Origin: Xanthomonas melonis
Lineage (GTDB): Bacteria; Pseudomonadota; Gammaproteobacteria; Xanthomonadales; Xanthomonadaceae
Length of the DNA: 64,000 nucleotides
Assembly (NCBI RefSeq): GCF_020783655.1
Contig: NZ_JAJGQH010000005.1
Span: forward strand, 186,001 to 250,000
Direction of reading: 5' to 3'
Below the pieces are notes generated by a model. It did not search any database. It had not been told where the DNA came from and saw only the letters and a program-made list of their open reading frames with translations. Below, piece by piece: positions 17,560-30,200 of this stretch. The stretch's first letter is position 1, and each line of letters opens with the position of its first letter. A program made the translations under genes and the position numbers.

Positions 17560-17904
17560 ATGCATCAATCGCCATCCCCCACACGCAAGCGCGTAAAGCG
17601 TCAACCACCCCGCGACGCGGTCTGGCACATCAAAGAGTCGCCGCGTACCCCGCTGCTCACGCCCGAAGAGGTTCAAGCCGCCAACGCCGCCGACCTTGCC
17701 AAACAACAGCGCGCAAAGCGTCGCCCGCGCCCGCCGCAGCAGCTGACCGTCGGTTATGGCTACTACCCCGCCAGCGATCAACGCGTTCCTACGCTACGCC
17801 TGCGCGGTCGCTGGCTGGAACAACTGGGGTTTACCATTGGCCGCAAACTACAAGTCCGTCTGCGAGAAGGCGAATTGATCGTAAGCGTGACTGAAGAGCA
17901 TTGA
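17560..17904 (+). CDS. symE: SymE-family toxin-like protein
   Basis: A 114-residue basic protein: Lys/Arg-rich N-terminus, then TVGYGYYPASDQRVPTLRLRGRWLEQLGFTIGRKLQVRLREGELIVSV, the SymE AbrB-like swapped-hairpin fold (the RLRGRWLEQLGF and G-K-L-V-EGELI pattern). ATG 17560 has a strong GGAGGG site 7 bases upstream. E. coli SymE is an SOS-induced, RNA-affecting toxin controlled by antisense RNA. Its position between two fha toxin cassettes, on the opposite strand, is unusual and suggests that it travels with the polymorphic toxin region. Confidence 0.88.
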   Translation: MHQSPSPTRKRVKRQPPRDAVWHIKESPRTPLLTPEEVQAANAADLAKQQRAKRRPRPPQQLTVGYGYYPASDQRVPTLRLRGRWLEQLGFTIGRKLQVRLREGELIVSVTEEH

Positions 17905-17953
17905 AGTCCGTTAAACCGAACTACCTCTCAAATTCCGACGACAGCCCATGCTG

Positions 17954-18259
17954 TCATTCATAATTAAAATTAACCTTTACTTGCTCTCCTTTTTTGAATG
18001 AAATTACGAAAGACGTCCAATCCTCTCCACGTCCAACAGCCATTTCCTTCAAAGACCTTGCAGCCTTATATATCAACGAGTCATTTATCGAAAAATTGCA
18101 CTGATCGACATCAACGCCATTCAATTTAACAACCAGAGCAGTATCAATGTATCCGCACCCAACTACAACCTCATACTCTAAGAAGTCATATTCAACACCC
18201 ACCCCAACTTCAATAGCATTCAATATCTCACTCAGCAACTCTACATCTTTAGTAATCAT
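17954..18259 (-). CDS. Immunity protein for the FhaB nuclease toxin (DUF600/YezG-like)
   Basis: About 101 residues, AT-rich, starting ATG 18259 (MITKDVELLSEIL) just after the fhaB stop; a GTG at 18265 would overlap the stop as GTGA, so translation is probably coupled. The end W-SFVISFKKGEQVKVNFNY resembles the C-terminal pattern of the DUF600/YezG immunity family, which in Bacillus protects against YeeF-type NS_2 nucleases, the same nuclease type that ends this FhaB. No signal peptide, so it would act in the cytoplasm. Immunity by position is likely; the family call is tentative. Confidence 0.7.
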   Translation of the reverse strand: MITKDVELLSEILNAIEVGVGVEYDFLEYEVVVGCGYIDTALVVKLNGVDVDQCNFSINDSLIYKAARSLKEMAVGRGEDWTSFVISFKKGEQVKVNFNYE

Positions 18260-18261
18260 CT

Positions 18262-21200
18262 TCACTTATCCACTGGAAATTTTTTTGACTCATTTTCGAA
18301 CACTCTCGTTCTAACTTTACCATCAATCGTGTAAGTCACACTCAAGGTATCAGGGCGCGGAGAATCAGGCCTAGCTCTTCCATACTTTATAGTGGTTTGG
18401 CCAACCACTCTCCCCGGATCGTTAAGCGCTCTTTTTATTTCGTTTTCATAGAACACTTTGTAGGCCGAATTGTTAAAGTTAGAATCCTGAGGAAAAAGAT
18501 TATATCCGTCACACGACCCTCCTTGGCTGCAGGCCTGGGCATGCCCACCTACGTCAGTATCGCGTCCCTCTTTTCCTGCTGCCGTCTGTCTTGAATCACG
18601 CGGCACCTTCACATTTGAAGGAGTGAAACTCAATTCTTCCACCTGACCCGCAGAATTCGTCTTAAATGAATTACCATTATCGAGCTCGTAACGAGTGTTT
18701 GGGCTCCTGGCTGCAGGGCTATTGAGAATATCATACTCAGCCGTACCTTTAGCAGCCTTACTCGAATCTATTTTGACAGTCAAATTATTATCGGAAATCT
18801 CATGCAGCTCAACCTTTATATCTTTGGCTGCATCTATCTTACCTCCAATACCTTGAGCACTTTCTACGACGCTCTTTGCACCAGCGCCAGCTGTCGTGGC
18901 ACCAATTGCGGACATCGCCGAGTTGACACCCATCTCAGCCATCACGCTGCTGGCGGGCTTAACCGAATCAAGCTGCTGCTCGTTTTGAGCCCCTAGGCCG
19001 TAGGTACCAATAACTTTACCAAATGGGTCGATCAAGTACTTCTGCTTAGCACTTTGAAGGAACTCTCCTGGCGCGGAGTTTTCAAACAGCGTACTCGCAA
19101 CGGTCTTGACCGGGCCGCCAGCAGCCGCCATCGCCACGTAAGCGAGCGCCAATGCTGTGTCTTGGCCCAGCCAGTTGCTTGCCCTCTCAACGCCGCGACC
19201 ACCACTCTCGATGACCCCGCTGACAAGCTGACCGGCGTGCAGTAGCACCCCGGACGATTTACCAACCACCTCTACTGCTGGAAGCTTCTCGACACTTCCA
19301 ATAGCAGCAAGAGGCTCGCCATCAGGGCCAATGCTCTGTACACCTTCAACATAGACCTTGCCCACCATGCCAAGAAGAATCTTCTGATCCTCCACGCCGA
19401 GCGCACCAAAACTCTTGCCGTATTCCTTCTGTGCCGATGCTTCAACCAGCGCCATGCCCGCCATGTTGTTGGCGACGCCAGGCGTCGTAAGCGCGGCCGC
19501 AAGGCTGGCCGGATCTGCACCATTCTTGATTGCCTCGTTGATCAGCGTACGCATGCCTTGCAGTAAAGCCTCATCACCGCCCGCCATCTCACGCAGAGCA
19601 TCGGAGGCTAGCAGCTGTCGCTTACCGTCACGGTAGTCGTAATAACCATATTGCTGGGACGTGTTGGCAGCGATGGCGCCCGACGTGGCATCCCCCATCA
19701 GACCGCCAGCGATCAGACCCAGGCCAATGCTGGCCAGGTTCATCGCCCCTTCGTGGGCGATACCATCCCCATCCATACCCTTGTTGATAACTCCTGATAG
19801 CTTGGTCAGGAATCCTTCGTTGGCAGCCACACCAGCAGCAGCCCCTAGAGCGCTGCCCCCGCCCAGGCTCGCCTGGAATACGCCTGCCAGCACCTGCGTC
19901 GCCATCTTGGCGTTGCCGCCATCGGACCATTGCTTCAGGCTGGATTGAGCCGCGTCACGCCGTACCACTGCTGCCGCACGCTCTTCATCGGTTGTGGCTG
20001 CCTGATAGTCCGCGGCGGCAGCCTTCAGTTCTTCTGTTGCCGCGTCACGCCGTGCAGCAATTACTTCCCTGGCAGTACGGAATCCGACTTCGCCTGCAAC
20101 CTGGCTCAGCTCGACCTGTTCCTGCAACTTGTTTGTGTCAATCGCCTTGACGCTATTGCCATCAAGTACTGAGGCGCTGCGCTTCAGACCGTCCAGGGCG
20201 CTGAGATCCTTGTTACGTATTTCAATAGCACCCGCAGCAATGTCACTGCGAGTCGTACTCGTTGCATTGCTATTGGCGCTTCCCAGAGCACTCAGCCCTG
20301 CACTTGCAGCCGATTGCACCAACCCGGCACCACTGGTTCCCGCACCCACGCCGATATTCGATGCCTTTGCCTTGGCTTCGTTCTGAAGAACGTCTACCGT
20401 CAGGCTTTCCGTGGACAGGCGATTGAGCGCAGCATCCGCCGTGCTTGCAATTGCACCGCCAATGAGGTGCGTATTGCCGCCCACCGTGATGTCGAAGCCG
20501 CCATTGCCAGCCTGGATGCCGCTTTGTTCGGTCACGCTGGTGTAGCTGCTGTTGACCTTCTGCTGGCTGTAGCTCGCGCTGCTTCCGCTAAAGCCCCACA
20601 CCAACGTCATGCCCGCCTGTTGCTGCTTGCTCTTGTAGTCGCTGGTGTCTTGCTCACTTTGGATCAGCAGGTCACCGCCAACATCGGCCAGCACTCTGTC
20701 GCCGACTGCTTGCGCCCCCTTGATCGTAGTGTCGTTACCACTGACCAAAGTCAACCTGTCGTTGGCGGTCACCACGCTCTCAGCGTGTACGTCACTATTG
20801 CCCTTGGCACTGCCTTTACCCGCATAGGCAGTGAGATACACACCTGTCGTGGTCCCGACGCTGACACCAATCTCGCCACCGGCGTTCTTGTTCTCCGACT
20901 TGTTGGTGTTGGTCTCCAGGTTGCTCAGCAAGTTCAGATCGTTCGCCGCAGACAGCGCGACATTTTCACCATTGATCTTGCTACCAATGACATTCAGGTC
21001 ACCGCTGGTCGCCGCGATGGTGACGTTGCCGTCGCTTAGGATTCGGCTACCACCAGTGGTTTCCTCATGCGTGGTCGTCTTGCTCGACGCACTGCTGGCA
21101 CCGATCCCGATGCGTAGACTCACACCGCCCATACTGCTGCCAGCGGCCGCAGCTGCCTGATATTCGGCAACGCCATCGCTGACGGCGTAACCCGCCTTGG

Positions 21201-24200
21201 CGGCATAAAGTGCTTTTAGACGGTCATCCTCTACCTCTGAACCACGTTTGGTTGCGCTGTAGGCCGCTTGCGCTGCTGCAACCACGCCCCCTGTCAGCCC
21301 CAACGTGATACCCGCACTCTGCTGCTTGGACGTCTGCACCGTGTCCACGGTGTTTTCTGCCGCCGCAATCGTGACCTCCTTGCCCACAATGGTGGTGCTG
21401 GTGGCGCTCAGCACATCGCTGCCGGTGATGGCGACCTTGTTGCCAGCGGTCATCGTCACCGAGCCGTCGGTGCTGCCGACCAGGCTGCCGGTATTGGTGA
21501 CCTCGGTGACGTCCAGGCCGTCGGTCTTCTTGGTCACGCCCAAGGCGACACTGAATCCACCACCGCCATACAGGCCGGACTTCTTGACGGTCTTTTCGTG
21601 TTCCTCGCTGTGCGTGTTCTGCACCGTGTCCAGCGTGAGGTTGTTGCCGGCGGCCAGCACCACATCGCCCGTACTGGCCACCTGCGCACCTTGCGACAGC
21701 AGGTCGTTGCCTGCCGCGATCTGCACCGTGTCGCCGCTGAGCGTGGTGGTGACCGCCACGGTGTCCTGCCACGCATCATGAGTGGTAGTGGTCTTGCTGC
21801 TGAACGTGCCCTTCTTCTTCTTGGTCATGTCCTGCACGGCATCGTGCTGCTCGCTGGCGGCGAGCAGGTTGACGTCGTTGCCGGCGGCCAGGGTGATGCC
21901 GCCTTCCTTGGTGGCGGCCGATGCGGCGGTGAGGGTGATGTCGTTGCCCGCCTGCATGGCGAGGTTGCCGCCGGCGGTGAACTCGGTGCCGTGGACGGTT
22001 TCGTCGCGGGTGCTGGTGGTCTGCCTGAAACGCTTGCGTGTCTCCAGGACATCGCTGGTGTCCACCGTGGTCAGGGTGCTGGCGTTGATGTCGTTGCCGG
22101 CGCTGACGCCCAGCCCTTTGCCTGCATCGAGTTTTGCGGCGACCAGGTTGACGTCGTTGCCGGCGCTGAGGATCAGGTTGCCGCCGGCGGTGAGCGCCTG
22201 CTGATCGATGGTCTGCGTGGTCGTGGTGGTGGTGACGCGGGTCTTGCCGTTGCGGCTCTTGTAGCTATCGGTTTCGGTCTCGTTGAGGACGGACACGACG
22301 TTGAGATTGTTCCCCGCGGCAGCGATCAGGTCGCCGCCGGCTTTGACCTCGGCCTGGCGGATGGTCAGGTCGTTGCCGGCGGTCAGCTGCAGGCTGTCGC
22401 CGGTGCTGATGCTGGTGCGGGTGGTGGGCTTGCCGTCGAGACCAGTGGCCGGCGTCAGCGAGAGGTCGTTGCCCGCCTGCAGTGCCGCGCTGCCGCCGGC
22501 CTTGATGGTCACGCCATGCAGTTGCAGGTCGTTGCCGGCCGAAACGATCAGGTCCTTGCCCGTAATGAGCGAGACGGCGTCGCCGCCGCGCAGCAGGCCG
22601 TTGTCGTCACGCAAAGCGCTGGGCGTGAGGCTGAGGTTGTTGCCGGCGATCAGCGCCGCGCTGCCACCCGCCTGCACGCGGGTGCCGGTCAGGGTCATGT
22701 CGTTGCCGGCCATCAGCTGCAAGGTGTTGCTGGCGCTGATGCCGGACAGGATGCCGGCGCCGTTGATGGCCCTGGACGCTTCGCTGACCAGGTTGTTGCC
22801 AGCGGCCAGCGCGACATCGCGGCCCTGGATCTGGCCCTGGTTGAGCAGGTCGTTGCGCGCCTGCAACGACACCGTGCCGGTGCCGCTGATGCGGCCCTGG
22901 TTGAGAAGGTTGCCGGCGGTGACGCTGACGTCGGCGCCCGCGATGACGCCCTGGTTGCTCATGGCGTTGGTGGCGTTGAGTTCGACGTTGCCGCCGGCGA
23001 TCAGCGCGCCGTTGCCACGCAGCTGCAGCGAGTTGGACGCCAGGTAGACCACCGGCACCAGCACGGTCTGGCCCTGGTACTCCTGCTCCACCATCCATAC
23101 GATGTCCTGCGTCAGTGCAGCGGCCTGCGCGGCAGTCAGGCCCACGCCCATGCTCAGCTGCAGCTGGCCTGCGGCGGCCACGCCGGACTCGAGCAAGGCG
23201 CGGTATTGCGCCACGCCATCGGCGTAGTTGCTCAGGTAGCGGCGGCCGGTGAGCTGGGTGATCTGGTCCAGCACCAGGCGCTGCTCGTAGAAACCATCGC
23301 CCAGCCGGGTCTGGGTCCACTCCGGGTCCACGCCCAGCTTGTCCAGCAGGAAGTCGCTGCTGATGAAGTTGTCGTAGTTGACGAAGCGCGGATCGGTCTC
23401 GATCAGGTAACGACGGCCCGGGCCGTTGCTGCGCCAGGCGTTGATGCCGCCCAGGCTGGTGGCCGCGCGGCCCATCGCGGTGCGGTCGGTGGCGGTGCCG
23501 TTGGACAGGCGATACAGCCCGCCGATGGGCAGATCGATCTGCGCCAGCGAGGTCTGGCCGCCGCCCACAAGCTCGGTTACCGGGATGCTCGACGGATCGA
23601 CATCCACCCGGCCCTGATTGGCACCCACGACGATGCCGGTGCCGGCTGCGGTGGTCTGCACCGTGGCCTGATCGACCGTGCTGCGCGCCAGGCCGCTGTC
23701 GTTGGACATCACCGGCGCGACCGACATCGCGACGATGCCGCCGGAGGTGGCCAGCGTGGCGTCCTGCGTGTTGGCGCCGACTTGAGTGCCTGCGCTGCCG
23801 GAGGTGCCCGTGGCGACCCGGATGCTGCTGGCGCCGCCATTGGCGCGCCCGGTGACTGCCTGCTGACCCGCACTGGCTGCGCTCTGCCTGCCGCGGCCGC
23901 TCAGGCCACCTTGCGCGCCGACCGCAGCCAGCGACGCGCCGCTCACCGCGCGCCCATCGATGCCGACAGCGCCATTGCTGATGTTCGCGCCGTTGATGCT
24001 GACGCCCTGGTTGCCGGTCATGCTGGCGCCCAACGCAATGTAGCTGCTATCGGTAGTCCCTCTGCCTACTACATTCTCCCAAGTCTCCCAATAACAAAGA
24101 ACGCGACCTCCGACAGGCTGCATACAATCGTTATACACGGCCTGCGCAATATACTGAGTGTCAGTGTAATTAACCGTTTGACGCAGTCCGAGCGCCTGAT

Positions 24201-27200
24201 TAAGCGCCGAATCTCCCAAGGAAACAATGCTGTCAGAGATGCCGGAAACACCGTACTGATTCAGCCAGAGCGCGCCTGCCGCAGCAATTGTCGAAGTGTT
24301 ATTAGTAACGTTTGCGGCAATTCCTATGTTACTGCCGGCAGCAATACGGCTCTCTGCGCTCGCGGCAAGTAGCTGCTCACGCTCGACCACTTCGTAGGAA
24401 CGATAGATGCCTGGAGTGTGCCCGCCATAGAGCGATGGAACGATCGTACCAGGATCGACTTCCGGCATCGGATCTACCCGAATCACATCCTCGGGAAGGG
24501 TGGCGTTTATCTCATTTTGTTCTGCAATGCTGAGCGGACCCGTTTTCGTGCTCAGTACCCGCCTCCGATTATTCAGCTGATTCGCCGCAATCAAAATGCT
24601 CCCATCCGCCTCGATACTGCCCGACAGGTTATTCACCACGCCAGTGCGCGAGACCAGCGTACCGCCGCCATCCTGCGCCGCACCAATGGCGATATTGCCG
24701 AGACTGAAGATGCGTGCGTCGCGGTTGAGCAGCTGATCGCGCACGACAAGATTCATATTGCCGGTCGAACCGAGCAAGGCCGAGCCATAGGCCGCATTGC
24801 CGGTGGCGCCACCGAAGTCGGCGCCGTTGACCAGGGTGCCGGTGTTCACCGAGACGTTGCCGCCGACGACGCTGCCGGTGTTGTAGACGCTGTTGGCCAC
24901 CAGCGACAACGCGCCGTTGCCGGAGATGTTGCCGGCGTTGTCGATGAGGTTACCGCCATTGAGGCGGGTGTCGTTGGAGAGGATGTTGGCACCGGCACGG
25001 TTGCTGATGCTGCTGGCGGTAATCTCCAGCCGGCGCGCGGCCTTGAGCGTGGCCTCGTTGACCAGGTTGCCGCCCACGCGCAGGTTGAAGTCGCCATTGC
25101 TGACCAGATCGGCACCGGCACGATGGGTGTAATCCCCGCGCAAGGTCAGATCCAGCAGGTTCTGCGCCAGGATGCTGCCGCCGCCGTCGAAGCCGACGGT
25201 GTCGATCAGCACATTGCCTGCTCCGCCGCTGACGCTGCCGGCACCGATCTGCCCGCCGGCATTGCTCAGCGATTGCAGCCACAGCTGCACCGACTGCTCG
25301 CCCTTGATCCTGCCGTTGCGGTTGTCCAGGAACGCGCCCGCACGCTGCAACAGGACATTGGCGCCGGCGTAGACGCTGCCGCCCTGGTTGTTCAAACCGT
25401 TGGTGTTGGCGATCAAATCGCCGGCGGCGACCAGTTGCCCGGCGTTGTTGGCGATGGAGGCGGCATAGATGACCACGCTGCCACGCCCGCCCAGGTTGCC
25501 GCTGGTATTGGTCAGGTCGCCGCCGGTGACGATGCGGGTCAGGCCACCGCCGTTGTTGACGATGCTGCCCTGGGTATTGTCGATGCGCGCGCCGGAGGCG
25601 GTGAGTGCGTTGCCGGCGTCGAGCTGGCCACCGCCGTTGAGCAGTGCGCCGCTCACTGCCACGTTGAGATCGCGCCCGGCACTGAGCTTGCCGCCCTGGT
25701 GATTGTCCAGCTGGCCGCGTGCGGTGATGCCGAGGTCGCGCGCCGCTTGCAGGCTGCCGCCGGCGCTGCTGATGTTTTCTGCGGTCACGACCGCATCGGT
25801 GCTCGCACCGATCAGGCCATTGCCGTTGTCCAGGCCACGATCGAGCTCGATGCGCAGGCCACCGCCCAGGTTGCCGCTGGCCACTGACTGCACCGTGCCC
25901 CCCGCATTGGCGAGACTGGCGGCGCGCACGCTCAAGCCACCGCCGCTGGCCTGCAGCAGCCCGCTGCGGTTGTCCACCGCGCCGCCGCTCTGCACGGTGA
26001 GCGCGCGCGCAGCGACCGACCCGCCGACATTGGCGAGGCTGGATGCGGTCAGGCTTGCATCGCCTGCGGCGGCAACCGTGCCGGCCTGGTTGTTCAACGT
26101 GCCGGCAGCGCCCAGGGTCAGCTGACCCTGGGTGAGCACGCGCCCGGAGGCGTTGCTCAATCCGCCGCGACTGGTGACCGCGAGCGTGCCAGTGCCGGCA
26201 TGATCGATGCGGCCCTGGGTGTTGTCGACGCTGGCAGCGGTGATGGTCAGGTCCTGGCCATTGCTGGCGACGGTGCCTGCGGTGTTGTCGAACGCGCCGG
26301 CGAGGCCAAGGCGGGCCTGGCCGACGCCGCTCTGGACCAGACGGCCACCGGCGTTGTTCAAACTGCCACCGTCGATGCCGAGCTGGGTGGCCTGCAGTTG
26401 CCCGCCGACGCCGTTGAGCCGGCCGTTGTCGATGGCACCGCCGGCCTGGATGGTCAGCATGCCGCCTGCCAGCAGATCGCCGCCACGATGATCGAGACTG
26501 CCGGCGGTGGTCAGCGCCACGTTGCCGGTGGCGCGGGTCGTGGCGCCGGCCAGGGATAGCTGGCTGCCCTGCGCGAGCAGGGTGCCGCCTGCGAGCAAGC
26601 TGCCGGATGCGCTCAGCTGACGGTCTGCGGTCAGACGCAACGTCCCGGCGCTGCCCAGGCTGCCATCGCCGGCGATGCCCGCGCCCACGGTACCGGCGAT
26701 GGCGATGTCGCCCGCACGCAGGCTGAGATCGCCCGCCGCGGTGGTCTGGCCGGCGTTTTCGATGCGCGCGCCCTGCAGGCTCACGCTGTGACCGCTGACC
26801 ACGCCCTGCTGCCGCAGCACCGTGTCGCTGGTCAGCGTGAGCTGCTGCGCGGCCAGTTGGCCGGCCACGGTGAGATCGCTGCTGGCGCGCAGCTCCAGCG
26901 TGCTGCCTGCGCTGAGGTTGCCGCTTTGCGCCAGGGTGCCGCCGGCCTGCGCAGAGAAGGCGCCTGCCGATGCCAGATTGCCGCCGAGCTGCAGATTGCC
27001 GCGGCTGATCACCGCGACCGCGCCGCGTTCGCTGCCCAACTGGCCACTGCTGCTGAGCTGCCCGGCCTCCACGCGCAGGCTGTTGCCGCCGATCAGCCCG
27101 CCGCGGTTGTCCACCGCACCGGACGCGGTCAGCCCCAGGCCGCTCACGCCGTATGCCTGCCCGGTCTGGCGCAGCGCGCCCAGGCCGAAGGTCAATTGAT

Positions 27201-30200
27201 TGCCGGCACGCACCGCGCCGGCATTGTCGAGCAGACCGGCGATGGACAAGGTGGCGTCGCCCTGCGCCAGCAGCACGCCCGTGCCGGTGTTGCCCGCACT
27301 GGCGGCCGTGGCGGTGAGGTTCTGCCCGGCCACCACCTGGGCGGCGTTGCTGAGCGCATCGTTGGCACTGAGCACGATGTTGCGATCGGCCTGCGCCAGG
27401 CCGGCGACGGCCAGTTGCCCGGTGCTGCGCAAGGCCAGATCGCCGGCAGCATCGAGTGCACCGCGGCTGTCGATCGCCGCGCCATCCAGGGTGATGTCGC
27501 CGCCGCTCTGCAGCACGGCGGCCTGCCCGGTGGCGATGCTGGCGCCACGCAGGCTGGCGCTGCCGCCACTGGCCGCCTGCCCGTCGAACACCAGGCTGCG
27601 CTGGGCCTGCAAGTCCAGCAGCGTTGCCGATTGCAGCGTGCCGGCGGCGGTGAGGTCGCGCCCGGCCTGCAGGGCGAGCGCCTGCGCCTTGAGCGAGCCA
27701 CCCTGCTGCAGATCGCCACCGGCGCTGGCCTGCAGCGTGTTCGCTGCGGCAACCACACCCTGCAGCACGGTGTCGCCGCGGCTGCTCAGCACCACCGTGG
27801 AGGTTTCGCTACCGAGCTGGCCGCTGCTGCGAAGGCTGTCTACGTCGATGCGCAGCGCGTCCTTGGCGATCAGGGTGCCGCGGTTGTCCAGCAGCCCGGC
27901 GACATCGGCGGTCAGTGCCTTGCCGGCAATCGCGGTGCCGCTCTGGGTCATGCTGGCGGCGGTTATCTGCAGGTCGTCGCCGCTTTGCAGCGTGCCGGCG
28001 TTCTGCAACGCGCCGGTCGTCAGCACGAGGCCGCGCTCGGCGGCCAGGGCGCCTCCGTCGGCGTTGTCGATGGCGCTCGCCTGCAGCGTGAGATCGCGGC
28101 CGGCGACCACCTGCCCGGCATTGCGCAGGCTGCCATCGGCGCTCAGCACGACATCGCCCGCGGCCTGCGCGACACCTGCCAGCGCCAATGCGCCGGTACT
28201 GCGCAGGCGCAGATCACCGCCGGCATCGAGCGTGCCACGGCTGTCGATCGCCGCACCGTCCAGGGCGATCTGCACGCCGCTTTTGAGCACGGCAGCGGCG
28301 CCGGTGGCGATGTTGTCGCCACGCAGGTTGGCATCGTTGCCTGCCTGCGCCTGACCGTTCAACGTCAGGCTGCGCTGCGCCTGCAGATCCAACGCAGACG
28401 CGGACTGCAAGGTACCGCCGGCAGTGAGGTCGCGGCCGGCCTGCAATGTCACGGCCTGCGCGTTGAGCGAGCCAGCCTGCAGCAGATCGGTCCCTGCGGT
28501 GGCTTGCAGCGTGGTCGCCGCAGCCACGACACCTTGTAGATCGATCGCGTTCTGGCTGCTCAGCGTCAGTGCGCCGTTGACCGAGCCGAGTTGCCCGGTG
28601 CTGAAGATGCTGTCGGCGGCGATGCTCAGATCCTTGCCGGAGACCAGCTGGCCGGCGTTTTCGAATGCACCCGTCGACGCGATCGATAGCGCATTCCCGC
28701 TGTAGACACGGCCGCGCTGCAGCAACGTGCCGGTGTTCAATGCAAGGCCGCGCTCGCCGTGCAGGTTGCCATTATTTTCCACCACCCCGGCGACATCGAC
28801 GCGCAGGTCGCGGAGCGCACCCAGGGTCGCAGTTGCGGCATTGTTGGCGCTGGCGGCCTGCACGTGCAGATCGCGGGCCGCCACGACTTGAGCGCCATTG
28901 TTCAACGCAGCGGTCGCCGTCAGCGCAACATCGCGCCCGGCCTGGACCACCCCGGCCAGCGCCAGATCACCGGCGCTGTGCACAGTCAGATCGGTCGCCG
29001 CATCGAGCGAGCCACGGCTATCGATGGAGCCGCCATCCACGCTGATCGCGGCCCCGCTCTGCAGCACGGCTGCAGCACCCGTCAGAATTGTCGCTCCGGT
29101 GACACTTGCGTCACCGGTACTCGATGCTTGCCCGTTCACGGCGAGCGTGCGCTGCGCCTGCAGATCCAGGGTGGATGCCGATTGCACGGTGCCGTTCGCA
29201 GTGAGGTCGCGACCAGCCCTCAACGTCACCGACTGTGCCTTGAGCGAACCGGCTTGCTGCAGATCGCCACCCGCAGTCGCACGCAATCCAGTGGCTGCTG
29301 CAACCACACCATCGAGTTGCAGCGCGCCCTGGCTGGTCAGCGTGACATCGGCAGCTTCGCTGCCCACCTGCCCGGTGCTGCGCAGCGTGCCCGCATCGAT
29401 CTGCAGCGCGTTCCTGGCGACCAGATTGCCGCGACTGTCCAACGTGCCAGCAATCGTCGCACGCAACGTGTTGCCCGCAGACGCGCTACCGCGCTGGTCC
29501 AGGCTTGCAGCACTGATCTGCAGGTCGCCACCGGCCTGCACCCGGCCGGCGTTGTCGAGCTGCGCCACGGTGGTCAGTGCCACGTTGCCCTCGCCTGCCA
29601 GCACACCGTTGACGGTGTTATCCAGGCTGCCTGCCTGCAGCGACAGAGTGCGACCGGCAAAGAGGTGCGCCGCGTTACCGAGCGTACCGGTGGCGTCCAG
29701 GCTCACGTCGCGGCCGCCTTGTGCCACACCCGCCAGCGTCAGATCGCCCTGGCTGCGGATCTGCAGATCGCTGCCCGCATCCAGCGTGCCGCGGCTGTCG
29801 ATGGTTGCGCCGTCCAGTGCGATCGCGCCTGCGCCTTGCAGCAGCGCATCCTGGCGCGTCGTCAGCGTGGCAGCGCGCAGTGAAGCATCACCACCGGCCC
29901 GTCCCTGCCCGGCAAACGTCAGTGCGCGCTGCGCTTGCAGATCCAGCGTGGATGCCGATTGCAGATTGCCGGCGGCCGTGAGATCGCGCCCGGCACGCAG
30001 TGCCAGCGATTGCGCGCGTAGCGAGCCTGCCTGCTGCAGATCGCCCGCGGCGCTGGCCTGCAGCGTGGTCGCAGCGGCAACCACGCCTTGCAGCGTCATA
30101 TCGCCTTGGCTGCCCAGACGAACACCTGCAGCTTCGCTACCGAGTTGACCGCTGCTGCGTACGCTGCCGGCATCGATCTGTAACGCATTGCGGGCGACCA

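Noticed and set aside
17354..17608. A minus-strand frame ending KKPTGLTEVGTAT
   Set aside because: It lies over the structured symE leader and terminator stem; the sequence is explained by the hairpins, with no protein features.
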